A stretch of DNA of 43,797 nucleotides from an uncultured Lachnospiraceae bacterium (GCA_902767015.1 CACXFV010000050.1:1-43797); one strand, 5' to 3'; numbered from the stretch's first letter, positions 34,189 through 42,908 are shown. Numbers and translations are program-made. Notes: generated from the letters alone by a model not told the origin.

Positions 34189-34951
34189 TGATAAACTTAT
34201 TATTGGCGGACATGAATTTGATTCAAGATTTATTCTTGGTTCAGGGAAGTATTCGCTTAATCTGATAGAGGCAGCCGTAAAGGATGCCGGAGCACAGATT
34301 ATCACACTTGCCGTCCGCCGTGCCAATACAAAGGAAGGGGAAAATATTCTGGATTATATTCCAAAGGATGTAACCTTACTTCCTAATACAAGTGGAGCGA
34401 GAGATGCGGGGGAAGCTGTGAGAATTGCGAGACTGGCGCGAGAGTTGGAATGTGGAGATTTTGTAAAGATAGAAATTATGCGTGATTCAAAATATTTGCT
34501 GCCTGACAACGAAGAGACGATCAGGGCGACGGAGACGTTGGCAAATGAAGGCTTTGTTGTCATGCCGTACATGTATCCAGATTTAAATGTGGCAAGAGAT
34601 CTTGTGAATGCAGGGGCAGCGGCAGTAATGCCACTGGCTTCACCAATCGGCTCCAACAAAGGTCTTGCCACGAAGGATTTTATTCAGATTTTGATTGACG
34701 AAATAGAGCTGCCAATCATAGTTGATGCGGGAATCGGTAAGCCGTCACAGGCCTGTGAGGCAATGGAGATGGGAGCAGCGGCAATTATGGCGAATACTGC
34801 CCTTGCCACAGCAGGAGACCTTCCTCTTATGGCAGCAGCATTTAGGCAGGCCATTGAAGCAGGTCGAAAAGCGTATCTTTCGGGTCTGGGAAGGGTACTG
34901 AGCCGTGGAGCGACAGCATCGGATCCGCTGACAGGTTTTTTGCATGATTAA
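34181..34951 (+). CDS. thiG: Thiazole synthase ThiG
   Basis: ThiG forms the thiazole phosphate ring from deoxyxylulose phosphate, dehydroglycine and ThiS thiocarboxylate. The 256-residue barrel shows FILGSGKYS, the TLAVRRANT block, the Schiff-base Lys region [20 protein letters not shown], and [27 protein letters not shown] for phosphate binding (given in two parts, 195-215 approx.). GGAAGGA precedes ATG 34181. It depends on ThiH for dehydroglycine. Confidence 0.95.
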   Translation: MNNDKLIIGGHEFDSRFILGSGKYSLNLIEAAVKDAGAQIITLAVRRANTKEGENILDYIPKDVTLLPNTSGARDAGEAVRIARLARELECGDFVKIEIMRDSKYLLPDNEETIRATETLANEGFVVMPYMYPDLNVARDLVNAGAAAVMPLASPIGSNKGLATKDFIQILIDEIELPIIVDAGIGKPSQACEAMEMGAAAIMANTALATAGDLPLMAAAFRQAIEAGRKAYLSGLGRVLSRGATASDPLTGFLHD

Positions 34952-35036
34952 ATAGACCTGATGTTGATAATTTCTAACGAAATTTCGAAAATGGCAGGTA
35001 TATATTACAGCATAAATGTATAGGAACGGAGATAAT

Positions 35037-35114
35037 AGTTTGAAAGTAAACTTTCAAACTACTTATTGTTGGCAGTATCACAAGCATGGCTTGCGATATG
35101 CAGGAGGTATAAAA
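35037..35114 (+). repeat. RBS-carrying intercistronic repeat, copy B
   Basis: AGTTTGAAA (35037-35045) pairs with TTTCAAACT (35052-35060). GGCAGTATCACAAGC (35071-35085) then folds back on GCTTGCGATATGC (35089-35101), and AGGAGG (35102-35107) abuts the stem, 7 nt before the thiH ATG. Compared with copy A, the first-arm bases change together on both sides (GTG/CAC to TTG/CAA), which keeps the pairing. Between thiG and the element lies 85 nt holding only an AATTTC/GAAATT hairpin. Confidence 0.85.
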
Positions 35115-36368
35115 ATGGAAAATGATTTTTTTATAGATTCAGCGCATTTATCGGAAGCTGCTCTTAAAAGAAAACATAAGCTTGAGACAGATCCCTCTTC
35201 AAGGACTAATCATATGGAATATCTGCCCGATATGGAAAAGATAGACTCTGATGTATGTGAACAGGTCATGACGCACATGAACTCCTATGATTATCATCAA
35301 TATACGGCAAAAGATGTCAGGACAGCTCTTGAACATGATCAATGCGGAATTGAGAATTTTAAAGCATTGCTTTCTCCGGCTGCAGAACCGTTTTTAGAGC
35401 AGATGGCACAGAGGGCAAGAATAGAGACAGGAAAGCATTTTGGTAATAATGTTTATATATTCACACCGCTTTACATCGCGAACTATTGTGAGAATTATTG
35501 TGTCTACTGTGGTTTTAATTGCTATAACGATATAAAGCGCATGAGGCTTAAGATGGAGCAGATTGAACAGGAAATGAAGGTAATCGCAGAAAGTGGCATG
35601 GAGGAAATTCTGATTCTGACAGGCGAGAGCAGAGGTCAGAGTAGTGTAGAGTATATTGGCGAAGCCTGTAAGCTTGCAAGAAAGTATTTTCGGATGGTTG
35701 GAATTGAAATATATCCTGTCAATACTGATGAATACAGGTATCTTCATGAATGTGGAGTGGACTATGTGACAGTATTTCAGGAGACATACGATACCGTAAA
35801 ATACGAAACCTTGCATCTTGCAGGACATAAGCGAATATGGCCGTATCGTTTTGATGCACAGGAGCGTGCATTGAGGGGAGGAATGCGGGGTGCCGGATTT
35901 TCAGCATTACTGGGACTTTCAGATTTTAGAAAGGATGCGCTTGCAAGTGCACTTCATGTCTATTATTTGCAGAGAAAATATCCACATGCAGAGATGTCCC
36001 TTTCCTGTCCGAGACTCAGACCGATTATCAATAATGAGAAGATTAATCCTCTGGATGTCCATGAAAAACAATTGTGTCAGATTCTATGTGCCTATCGTAT
36101 CTTTCTTCCTTTTGTCGGAATAACGGTATCCTCAAGAGAGAGTGCAAGGTTTAGAAATGGAATTGTAAAAATTGCAGCGACAAAGGTATCGGCAGGTGTT
36201 TCTACGGGCATCGGTGACCATGAAAGTAAATACAGTGGAAAGGAGACAGACAGTATGCAGGGTGATGAACAATTTGAAATTGATGATGGACGAAGTCTTG
36301 ATACAATGTATAAAGATATTGTCGGAGAAGGTCTGCAGCCTGTTCTGAATGACTATCTGTATGTATGA
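35115..36368 (+). CDS. thiH: 2-iminoacetate (dehydroglycine) synthase ThiH
   Basis: ThiH is a radical-SAM tyrosine lyase that supplies dehydroglycine to ThiG, an oxygen-sensitive route fitting an anaerobe. The 417-residue protein has the CX3CX2C cluster motif at C125, C129 and C132 (CENYCVYCGF), LTGESRG, FQETYD and the C-terminal SSRESARFRNG block. ATG 35115 is fixed by the AGGAGG of repeat copy B. The frame is open further upstream through the repeat, but without a site. It overlaps the next gene by 8 nt. Confidence 0.95.
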   Translation: MENDFFIDSAHLSEAALKRKHKLETDPSSRTNHMEYLPDMEKIDSDVCEQVMTHMNSYDYHQYTAKDVRTALEHDQCGIENFKALLSPAAEPFLEQMAQRARIETGKHFGNNVYIFTPLYIANYCENYCVYCGFNCYNDIKRMRLKMEQIEQEMKVIAESGMEEILILTGESRGQSSVEYIGEACKLARKYFRMVGIEIYPVNTDEYRYLHECGVDYVTVFQETYDTVKYETLHLAGHKRIWPYRFDAQERALRGGMRGAGFSALLGLSDFRKDALASALHVYYLQRKYPHAEMSLSCPRLRPIINNEKINPLDVHEKQLCQILCAYRIFLPFVGITVSSRESARFRNGIVKIAATKVSAGVSTGIGDHESKYSGKETDSMQGDEQFEIDDGRSLDTMYKDIVGEGLQPVLNDYLYV

Positions 36369-36960
36369 TAAAAAGATGGATATATCGAAAATCAGAAATT
36401 CCATGTCTCAGATTGTGTGTGTCACAAACCGGTTAATCTGTAATGGAGATTTTCTTGACAGAATTGAAGAAATTGCAAGATTAAAACCAAAAGCGATGAT
36501 TCTAAGAGAAAAAGATTTAAGCGAAGAACAGTATAAAGTTCTTGCAGAAAATGTTTTAGAGATTTGTCATCGGTACGATACTAAATGTATTTTGCACAGC
36601 TTTGTCAATGTTTCAAGAGCCCTTCACTGTAAAGCAATCCATCTTCCTACGTCAGGTCTGTTATCACTTTCAGAGGAAGAAAGAAAATATTTTACAACAC
36701 TGGGAGCTTCCTGTCATTCGATGGAGGAAGCGGTAAAGGCAGAAGAACTGGGTTGTAGTTATATCATTGCAGGTCATATTTTTGACACGGATTGTAAAAG
36801 GGGACTGCCGGGCAGAGGACTTGAATTCCTTAAGAATATCTGTAACAGCGTTATCATACCTGTGTATGCGATAGGAGGAATCACAGCGGCTCATCTGCCG
36901 GATGTTTTTACGGCAGGTGCCAAGGGAGCTTGCATTATGAGTGGTTTGATGCAATACTGA
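36361..36960 (+). CDS. tenI: Thiazole tautomerase TenI-like protein
   Basis: This 199-residue barrel belongs to the ThiE/TenI superfamily. Details favour TenI, which aromatises the ThiG product, over the thiamine-phosphate synthase ThiE. It has HSMEEAVKAEE and GHIFDTDCKRGLPGRGLE, close to Bacillus TenI (HSLEEAVQAEK and HVFETDCKKGLEGRG as I recall it), and the IHLPTSG segment where ThiE has a Gly-Gln-Asp type motif. The start is probably ATG 36361, overlapping the thiH stop; ATG 36349 and 36376 are alternatives. With this reading the operon makes only the thiazole half of thiamine. Confidence 0.75.
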   Translation: MYDKKMDISKIRNSMSQIVCVTNRLICNGDFLDRIEEIARLKPKAMILREKDLSEEQYKVLAENVLEICHRYDTKCILHSFVNVSRALHCKAIHLPTSGLLSLSEEERKYFTTLGASCHSMEEAVKAEELGCSYIIAGHIFDTDCKRGLPGRGLEFLKNICNSVIIPVYAIGGITAAHLPDVFTAGAKGACIMSGLMQY

Positions 36961-37020
36961 AAGCACGAGGGCACTTCACAGGTATGGTGCTTTGCAGGTT
37001 AATTAGAAATTGATCACTGC

Positions 37021-37082
37021 TACTTGACAATACATAGTAACAGTGATATTATTTTAATTACTACTTGATAATACAAGGTAGC
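37021..37082 (+). promoter_or_regulatory. PadR gene promoter with two operator-like repeats
   Basis: TTGACA (37024-37029), 17 bases, TATTAT (37047-37052) form a near-consensus promoter. The -35 lies in TACTTGACAATACATAGTA (37021-37039), a partly palindromic sequence. It recurs 41 bases on as TACTTGATAATACAAGGTA (37062-37080). Two such sites flanking the start are what an autoregulated PadR-type repressor would use. Confidence 0.6.
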
Positions 37083-37124
37083 TAAAGTAAAAACTAAGAA
37101 TATAATGTGATAAAGGAGATTACG

Positions 37125-37469
37125 ATGCAGGATACACAATTAATGAAAGGAATATTAGAAGGATGTGTTCTTTTAGTTATTGCAAAGGGGGAGACCTATG
37201 GATATGAGATTTTATCCGAACTTGCGTCTGACGGATTTGACAATTTATTAGAGGGAACATTATATCCAATGCTTGCAAGACTTGAAAAGAACGGATATAT
37301 TTCATGCAGAAAAGCAAAGTCGCCCCTTGGACCCCTCAGAAAGTATTATAAGGTAACTGTTGCAGGAAAACGATATTTAAATGAATTTATGGAGAATTAT
37401 ATAAAAATAACAAAGAGTGCGGACAGAGTTCTTTTTAATGGCGAAGACAGGCTTGTTACCAGTTTCTGA
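37125..37469 (+). CDS. PadR-family transcriptional regulator
   Basis: This 114-residue winged-helix repressor shows the family pattern LEGCVLLVIAKGETYGYEIL, TLYPMLARLEKNGYI for the recognition region and wing, and RKYYKVTVAGKRYL. It is the short PadR class. AAGGAG supports ATG 37125. Members usually sit with a DUF1700 or transporter gene; here the next gene is convergent and overlaps its 3' end by 14 bp. The target could be itself and the Bce-like module beyond, which is inference. Confidence 0.88.
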   Translation: MQDTQLMKGILEGCVLLVIAKGETYGYEILSELASDGFDNLLEGTLYPMLARLEKNGYISCRKAKSPLGPLRKYYKVTVAGKRYLNEFMENYIKITKSADRVLFNGEDRLVTSF

Positions 37470-37938
37470 CGCCATCGATATGAATAAACCGTGGGATGGA
37501 AAAATCATATGAATAAAGAGGTCTGTCTAACGCATCAAAAGTGTGGGCTGCCACTAATATTGCCGGTGTTACGGCAGTAATGACAGGAGAGTGATAGAAC
37601 TCATTATATTCATTTCCGAGCTGAACGATATCACCGGGCTGTACTTCTGATGCTGATACTACATGGGCATATGGGCCCACTGACCGGTTGCCTGTCAAAA
37701 ATTTATACAGGTAATTGACACTGGTCCATGAGGCGGTCCGGTCATATGAGGAGCGATAGTACCAGCCTGTAACGGCTGTGTAGTTCATGACTTTTGCACC
37801 GGCATAAATGCATTGGGATGCAAAATTGGTGCAGTCTCCGCCCACATACTCAAAATCATAATAGGCGGGATTTCTCCCCATGGCCCATTTTCTCGCATAT
37901 GCTACGGCTAAAGTTCGGTTATATGGAAGTTCTCTCAT
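37456..37938 (-). CDS. Cytosolic amidase-domain protein (Amidase_6 type)
   Basis: This 160-residue protein has the putative amidase (NlpC/P60-like papain fold) pattern YVGGDCTNFASQC with Cys 36 as likely nucleophile. GWYYRSSYDRTASWTSV follows, and the PGDIVQ and YHSPVIT segment offers the likely His. No signal peptide or cell-wall-binding domain is present, so it would stay in the cytosol unless exported otherwise. AGAGGT precedes its ATG (complement of 37938). Substrate unknown; relatives are usually secreted wall enzymes. Confidence 0.75.
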   Translation of the reverse strand: MRELPYNRTLAVAYARKWAMGRNPAYYDFEYVGGDCTNFASQCIYAGAKVMNYTAVTGWYYRSSYDRTASWTSVNYLYKFLTGNRSVGPYAHVVSASEVQPGDIVQLGNEYNEFYHSPVITAVTPAILVAAHTFDALDRPLYSYDFSIPRFIHIDGVRNW

Positions 37939-37994
37939 TTTGATACCTCTTTTTTCCCTGTTCTATTCATATATTATGCAATCATCTGTTTTTA

Positions 37995-38062
37995 TGGTAC
38001 AATAATTACAGTGTCTGCGCATTGCCTGCCACAAACTTGATATGTGCAAAAAGCAGCGCAGA
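37995..38062. promoter_or_regulatory. Divergent promoter region and leader hairpin
   Basis: On the + strand TG-G-TACAAT (TACAAT 37998-38003) is an extended -10 for the regulator gene, without a clear -35. On the minus strand TTGTAC overlaps it and faces CATAAT 18 bases on, serving the amidase gene. In the + strand leader TCTGCGC (38014-38020) can pair with GCGCAGA (38056-38062). A four-codon ORF with its own GAGGT (38076-38090) precedes the regulator gene. Confidence 0.45.
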
Positions 38063-38122
38063 AATGAGGTAAAAAATGAAAAGGGACTAAAAATATCATT
38101 ATAAACACAGGTGGTGACAAAT

Positions 38123-38785
38123 TTGAAAAAAATTTTAATAGTGGAAGACGATTTATCAATCTGCAGCGAACTTAAGGAGCTTCTTAAAAATGCAGGATAT
38201 GAGGTGGAGATTCTTAGGGATTTTAGTAATTCAAAAGAGAATATCTTACATGCCAATGCAGATTTAATACTTCTTGATATTAATATTCCGGGACTGAACG
38301 GGGAAATGCTCTTAAGAGAGATACGAAAAGAAGCAGATATACCTGTCATCATGGTTACCAGCCGAACATCCGAGGCAGATGAAGTTCTGTCAATGAGCTA
38401 TGGGGCAGATGATTACGTAACAAAGCCATACAATCCGACGATTCTGTTACTCAGAATCTCAGCAATACTTAAGAGAACGGAGCCGGCGGAGGGAAGGTTA
38501 AGATACAGAGATTTAAATGTATATCCGGCAAAAGGTGTTTTGGCAAACGAAAATGCAGAGCTGTCCCTTACAAAAAATGAGATGATTATTTTTAAACATT
38601 TATTAGAAAGACAGAATCGTATTGTGTCAAGAGATGAATTGATGACAGAGTTATGGGACAATAATGAGTTTATCAACGATAATGCCCTCACGGTCAATAT
38701 CAGCAGACTCAGGGCAAAGCTTGCAGATTTTGGCTATGAGAATGTAATAGAAACAAAAAAGAAACAGGGGTATATTTTACAATGA
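38123..38785 (+). CDS. OmpR-family response regulator (BceR-like)
   Basis: This 220-residue two-domain regulator has a receiver with the acidic pair VEDD, phospho-acceptor Asp 52 in LLDINIPG, Thr/Ser in MVTSRTSE and Lys in YVTKPYNP. A winged-helix DNA-binding domain follows (LTKNEMIIFKHLL, NALTVNISRLRAKL, TKKKQGYIL). TTG 38123 has AGGTGGTG at the right distance; GTG 38111 and 38114 lie inside that site. It overlaps the kinase gene by 4 nt. Neighbours show it belongs to a Bce-type antimicrobial peptide sensing system. Confidence 0.88.
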   Translation: MKKILIVEDDLSICSELKELLKNAGYEVEILRDFSNSKENILHANADLILLDINIPGLNGEMLLREIRKEADIPVIMVTSRTSEADEVLSMSYGADDYVTKPYNPTILLLRISAILKRTEPAEGRLRYRDLNVYPAKGVLANENAELSLTKNEMIIFKHLLERQNRIVSRDELMTELWDNNEFINDNALTVNISRLRAKLADFGYENVIETKKKQGYILQ

Positions 38786-39822
38786 AATTAAAAAAATATT
38801 TAGTGGATAAATTAATTGAAATGATTTTACTGATTGGGTTTATGATAATGACAATGTCGGTATTGCTGGCATTAAAGTTACAGACCGGAATTTTGATATT
38901 GTATTTTTTTCTTTGCATTCTGTTTTTTGTGCCGGTGATTTTATCGGACTATCTTAAAAAGCGTTCTTTTTACAGGGAATTGCTCACAAACATAGAAAGA
39001 CTGGACAAGAAATATCTTGTGCTTGATACCTTGAATGAACCCTCATTTTATGAGGGACAGCTGATCTGTCATGCTATGTATGAGATTAACAAATCAATGT
39101 GTGAGAATGTAAAAAAATATGAATTGAACGTCAACAGTTTTAAAGATTATTTGGAAATGTGGGTTCACGAGGTGAAAATTCCTATCGCGAGCCTTTTATT
39201 AATGTGCCACAACCATTCGGTGGATGTAAAAAAATATAAAGAACAGTTAAGAAGAATGGATTTCTATACCGACCAGGTCTTATATTATGTGCGCTGTGAA
39301 CATGCAGAAAATGATTATATCATTAAGGAGGTAGAGCTTGACAGGGTGATAAATGAGTCGGCGCAAAAAAACAGAGAGGATTTCCTTGCCGGTGATGTAG
39401 CATTAAAAGTTGAAAATGTTGATATGAAAGTAATGACAGACAAAAAGTGGCTTGAATTTATATTAAATCAGATTATCAATAACAGTATCAAATATAAGGC
39501 AAATAACAGGGAGAGTTATATTCATATATATGCTGAAGATTTTAAGGATAAGACAGTTTTGCATATCAGAGACAATGGGATAGGAATTGCGGCGAGTGAT
39601 TTGCCAAATGTTTTTAAGAAGTCCTTTACAGGAGAAAACGGAAGAAAACATGCAAAATCCACAGGAATGGGATTATATATTGCAAAAATGTTGTGTGACA
39701 GATTAGGACATAAAGTGGAGGTTTTATCAGAACAATCAGGCTCCGAAGCAGATGATAATTCAGAGAGCTTCACGGAATTAAGGATTACATTTGTAAAGAA
39801 TGATTTTTATAAGGTGAGATAA
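38782..39822 (+). CDS. Intramembrane-sensing histidine kinase (BceS-like)
   Basis: This 346-residue kinase has only two closely spaced N-terminal membrane helices (about 11-30 and 36-55) and no extracellular domain, the hallmark of BceS-type kinases that sense through their partner ABC transporter. The phospho-acceptor is His 129 in MWVHEVKIPI. The ATPase domain shows QIINNSIKY, DNGIGI, and STGMGLYIAKML. ATGA overlap with the regulator gene implies coupled translation. Confidence 0.9.
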   Translation: MKLKKYLVDKLIEMILLIGFMIMTMSVLLALKLQTGILILYFFLCILFFVPVILSDYLKKRSFYRELLTNIERLDKKYLVLDTLNEPSFYEGQLICHAMYEINKSMCENVKKYELNVNSFKDYLEMWVHEVKIPIASLLLMCHNHSVDVKKYKEQLRRMDFYTDQVLYYVRCEHAENDYIIKEVELDRVINESAQKNREDFLAGDVALKVENVDMKVMTDKKWLEFILNQIINNSIKYKANNRESYIHIYAEDFKDKTVLHIRDNGIGIAASDLPNVFKKSFTGENGRKHAKSTGMGLYIAKMLCDRLGHKVEVLSEQSGSEADDNSESFTELRITFVKNDFYKVR

Positions 39823-39882
39823 CAGTTGTATTTTTACAGTTTTATAATAAATGAGAATGATGAGATGTTTGGAATGTCAACC

Positions 39883-39896
39883 TTACAAAATTGTAA
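39883..39896 (+). promoter_or_regulatory. BceR-type operator
   Basis: TTACA-AAAT-TGTAA fits the TnACA-N4-TGTAA inverted repeat described for Bacillus BceR-type regulators. It is centred about 62 bases before the predicted RNA start of the transporter genes, the position expected for activation. Confidence 0.65.
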
Positions 39897-39916
39897 TGTT
39901 TCGTAATATAAAAAGT

Positions 39917-39945
39917 GCGACAATTGTGATGATACCGGCTAAAAT
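39917..39945 (+). promoter_or_regulatory. Promoter of the Bce-like transporter genes
   Basis: GCGACA (39917-39922), 17 bases, TAAAAT (39940-39945). The imperfect -35 fits a promoter that needs an activator bound at 39883-39896. The gap 39823-40133 otherwise holds the small ORF at 39988. Confidence 0.6.
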
Positions 39946-39987
39946 AACACATGTAAACAAACAATGTGTTAAGAACGGAGGATTATG

Positions 39988-40062
39988 ATGAGCAGAAAAA
40001 AATTAGGAAAAATAATTTTGATAATTGGAATTGTTGTAACAGTAGTCAATATCTTATCTTAA
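39988..40062 (+). CDS. 24-residue hydrophobic peptide in the Bce-like module
   Basis: A GGAGG site (39977-39981) is ideally spaced for ATG 39988 (an ATG also lies one codon earlier). The ORF encodes a basic start MSRKKLGK, then a hydrophobic stretch IILIIGIVVTVV, ending NILS. It would form a single membrane helix. It is the first ORF after the activator-dependent promoter, 71 nt before the ATPase gene. No homologue is known to me; a regulatory or accessory membrane peptide is plausible. Confidence 0.5.
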   Translation: MSRKKLGKIILIIGIVVTVVNILS

Positions 40063-40133
40063 GACAGTATTTCATCTGGAATGAGGTGTTACACAAAAAG
40101 AGTGAAAAATCATAAAAGAAAGAGGTTATCATC

Positions 40134-40901
40134 ATGAAGAACATTTTAAAAATTGACCGGATAGAAAAATATTACGGAAATAAATCAAGTCTTACAAAGG
40201 CAATCGATAATATTTCATTTGATGTGAATGAAGGTGAATTTGTCTCCATCATGGGTGCATCGGGAAGTGGAAAAACGACACTTTTAAACTGTATCTCTAC
40301 GATTGATAAAGTTACTTCCGGCAATATTTATGTTGATGGGCAGGATATCACAAAGCTTAGAGGGAATGCATTAAATAAATTCAGAAGGGAAAAGCTGGGA
40401 TTTATCTTTCAGGATTTTAATCTGTTAGACACACTTACCGCCTATGAAAATATCGCGTTGGCATTATCGATACAGAACTATCCTGTCAAAAAGCTTGATG
40501 AGGAAGTGAGAAAGGTCGCAAAAGAGCTTGACATAGAAGATGTATTAAATAAATATCCGTATCAGATGTCAGGAGGACAAAAGCAGAGGGTTGCCTCTGC
40601 AAGAGCGGTAATCACAAATCCGACACTTGTCCTTGCTGATGAGCCTACAGGAGCACTTGACTCCAAATCAGCTAAGATGTTGCTTGAAAAATTCCAGTTT
40701 TTAAACAGGGAAATTCTTGCCACTATCCTTATGGTTACCCACGATTCGTTTACGGCAAGCTATTCCTCCAGAGTAATCTTTATTAAAGATGGAAAGATTT
40801 TTAACGAGATTTTCAGAGGCACAGATTCGAGAAAGGTATTTTTCAATAAAATAATAGACGTTGTTACACTGCTGGGAGGTGATGGCAGCGATGTTATTTA
40901 A
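40134..40901 (+). CDS. ABC transporter ATPase (BceA-like)
   Basis: This 255-residue MacB/BceA-type ATPase has Walker A GASGSGKTT, Q-loop FIFQDFNLLD, signature MSGGQKQRV, Walker B LVLADEPTGALD and switch His VTHDS. With the following permease it forms a transporter that in Bacillus frees lipid-bound wall precursors from peptide antibiotics such as bacitracin and reports flux to the kinase. The actual ligand here is unknown. It overlaps the permease gene by 11 nt. Confidence 0.92.
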   Translation: MKNILKIDRIEKYYGNKSSLTKAIDNISFDVNEGEFVSIMGASGSGKTTLLNCISTIDKVTSGNIYVDGQDITKLRGNALNKFRREKLGFIFQDFNLLDTLTAYENIALALSIQNYPVKKLDEEVRKVAKELDIEDVLNKYPYQMSGGQKQRVASARAVITNPTLVLADEPTGALDSKSAKMLLEKFQFLNREILATILMVTHDSFTASYSSRVIFIKDGKIFNEIFRGTDSRKVFFNKIIDVVTLLGGDGSDVI

Positions 40902-42876
40902 AATATCTTTCAAAAATATCAAAAAGAGTGTTAAAGATTATGCCATATACTTTTTTACACTGATTGTAGGTGTAGCAATATTTTATGTTTTTAATTCCAT
41001 CGAAAAACAGACAGTTATGCTTAACATCACAAGCGACCAGAGAGAAATCATTAAAATAATTGTGGATATGTTGTCATATGTAAGTGTATTTGTATCTTTC
41101 ATTCTCGGATTTTTAATTATCTATGCCAGCAGATTTCTGATAAAGAGAAGAAACAAAGAATTTGGAATTTATTTACTTTTAGGCATGGGAAAAAGGAAGA
41201 TTTCTACGATTCTGTTTATTGAAACATTACTGATAGGGCTTATCTCTCTGGCAGTCGGTTTAGGGGTAGGAGTATTTGCCTCACAGTTTATGAGTATATT
41301 TATTGCCAACACGTTTGAGGCGGATATGTCAAGCTTTGCCTTTGTATTCTCATCGGATGCGTGTATCAAGACTATTATGTACTTTGGAATCATGTATTTA
41401 ATTGTTATGGTCTTTAATATATTTATTATTGGAAAGTGTAAATTGATTGATTTAATGCAGGCAGGCAGAAAGAGCGAAAGAATAAGGATGAAAAATCCGA
41501 TTGTATGTATTATCGTATTTATTATTGCTGTCTTTATGCTTTTAAGGGCCTATTATATGGTGACGGATGGCATTGGAAAAATTATCAGAAATCCTGATAA
41601 TTTGCTTGTTGCCATCATACTTGGTGCTGTTGCCACCTTTTTGATTTTCTGGTCTGTATCGGGATTGCTCTTAAAAATGGCGATGGCTGTCAAAAAAGTT
41701 TACTATAACGGGCTTAACAGCTTTATGATCAGGCAGATTAGCAGTAAAGTCAACACAACTGTTTTTTCGATGACCATTATTTGCCTGATGCTCTTTATCA
41801 CGATTTGTGTGTTGTCTGTTTCCACTTCAATCAAAAAATCATTAGAGGACAGAATTGAAAAATATTGCAAGGCAGATATAGAGATTTCGAGTGGATTTTA
41901 TGATTATGATGAGACTTTAGACGACTTGAAATTTAATGGGGAAAACAATGTATTTCATTTATATGAACAGGCAGGTTATGATGTGAAATCATATTTTGAT
42001 GAATATGTTGAATATTACACATATAATGTTTATAGTCTAAGTGATGATAACGAAGAGGATATAGCAGAAGTCATTACTCTTAGTGATTATAACAAAGCTG
42101 CCGGATTAATGGGAAATTCACCAATTGAACTGAAAGAAGATGAATATGTTATTCTTGCAACAAATGGGGTACATGTATCCCGATATAATAAATTGCTTTC
42201 AAAGAATCATGTATTAGAAATTAATCACTATTCGCTTACACCTAAATATGATAAATGTGTTGACGGAGTTATCGCTTTATCAGACGGACCAGGTGTAGGA
42301 ATTACGGCTTATATTGTGCCGGACATTATATTAAAAGGTTGTGAACCGACGCGGGATACTGTTATTGCTAACTATGCAGCGAAAACAAAAAAAGAAAAAC
42401 GTGAAATCGAAGATAAAATACGAGATATGGATGTCGAATATGGCTATATGACAAGTAAAATAGAAGCTTATGATGCAAATGTAGGAATTGGAACCATGTT
42501 TATCTTTTTAGGTTCCTATCTTGGGGTGGTATTTTTAATCTCAGGTGCGGCAATCCTTGCACTTAAGGAATTGTCTGAAAGTACGGATAACATTGAAAGA
42601 TATGCTGTTTTAAGAAAAATAGGAGCCGACGAAGCAATGATTCATCACTCACTTTTTGGACAGATAGGAATATTTTTTGCACTTCCTCTTGTGTTAGCTG
42701 TCATACATTCCATAGTTGGAATAAAATTTTCAATGATGGTTGTTTCTATGTTTGTGAGAAAAGAAGAATTAATCTCCGGAATACTGGCAACCTCAGGCAT
42801 TATCGTGGCGATTTACGGAGGGTATTTTCTTCTTACCTATCTGTGCAGCAAACAGATCATTAAAAGCAGGGTATGA
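40891..42876 (+). CDS. FtsX-like permease (BceB-like)
   Basis: This 661-residue permease begins MLFKISFKNIKKSVKDYAIYFFTL, typical of BceB proteins. It has about ten helices, with a large extracellular domain (roughly residues 315-535) between the seventh and eighth, and an FtsX domain at the C terminus (LKELSESTDNIERYAVLRKIG). GGAGGT in the end of the ATPase gene supports ATG 40891 over the upstream in-frame start at 40861. The extracellular domain would decide ligand specificity. Confidence 0.9.
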   Translation: MLFKISFKNIKKSVKDYAIYFFTLIVGVAIFYVFNSIEKQTVMLNITSDQREIIKIIVDMLSYVSVFVSFILGFLIIYASRFLIKRRNKEFGIYLLLGMGKRKISTILFIETLLIGLISLAVGLGVGVFASQFMSIFIANTFEADMSSFAFVFSSDACIKTIMYFGIMYLIVMVFNIFIIGKCKLIDLMQAGRKSERIRMKNPIVCIIVFIIAVFMLLRAYYMVTDGIGKIIRNPDNLLVAIILGAVATFLIFWSVSGLLLKMAMAVKKVYYNGLNSFMIRQISSKVNTTVFSMTIICLMLFITICVLSVSTSIKKSLEDRIEKYCKADIEISSGFYDYDETLDDLKFNGENNVFHLYEQAGYDVKSYFDEYVEYYTYNVYSLSDDNEEDIAEVITLSDYNKAAGLMGNSPIELKEDEYVILATNGVHVSRYNKLLSKNHVLEINHYSLTPKYDKCVDGVIALSDGPGVGITAYIVPDIILKGCEPTRDTVIANYAAKTKKEKREIEDKIRDMDVEYGYMTSKIEAYDANVGIGTMFIFLGSYLGVVFLISGAAILALKELSESTDNIERYAVLRKIGADEAMIHHSLFGQIGIFFALPLVLAVIHSIVGIKFSMMVVSMFVRKEELISGILATSGIIVAIYGGYFLLTYLCSKQIIKSRV

Positions 42877-42908
42877 CAAGATGCTTTTAAGATGCAGTTG
42901 TATGATAA

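Noticed and set aside
35016-35114. Longer thiH beginning at ATG 35016
   Set aside because: The frame is open through repeat copy B, but ATG 35016 has no ribosome site, and the AGGAGG at 35102 fits ATG 35115.
36960-36993. Terminator after tenI (AAAGCAC ... GTGCTTT)
   Set aside because: The stem is short with a 20-nt loop, and no T-run follows; it may be a weak stem but not a supported terminator.
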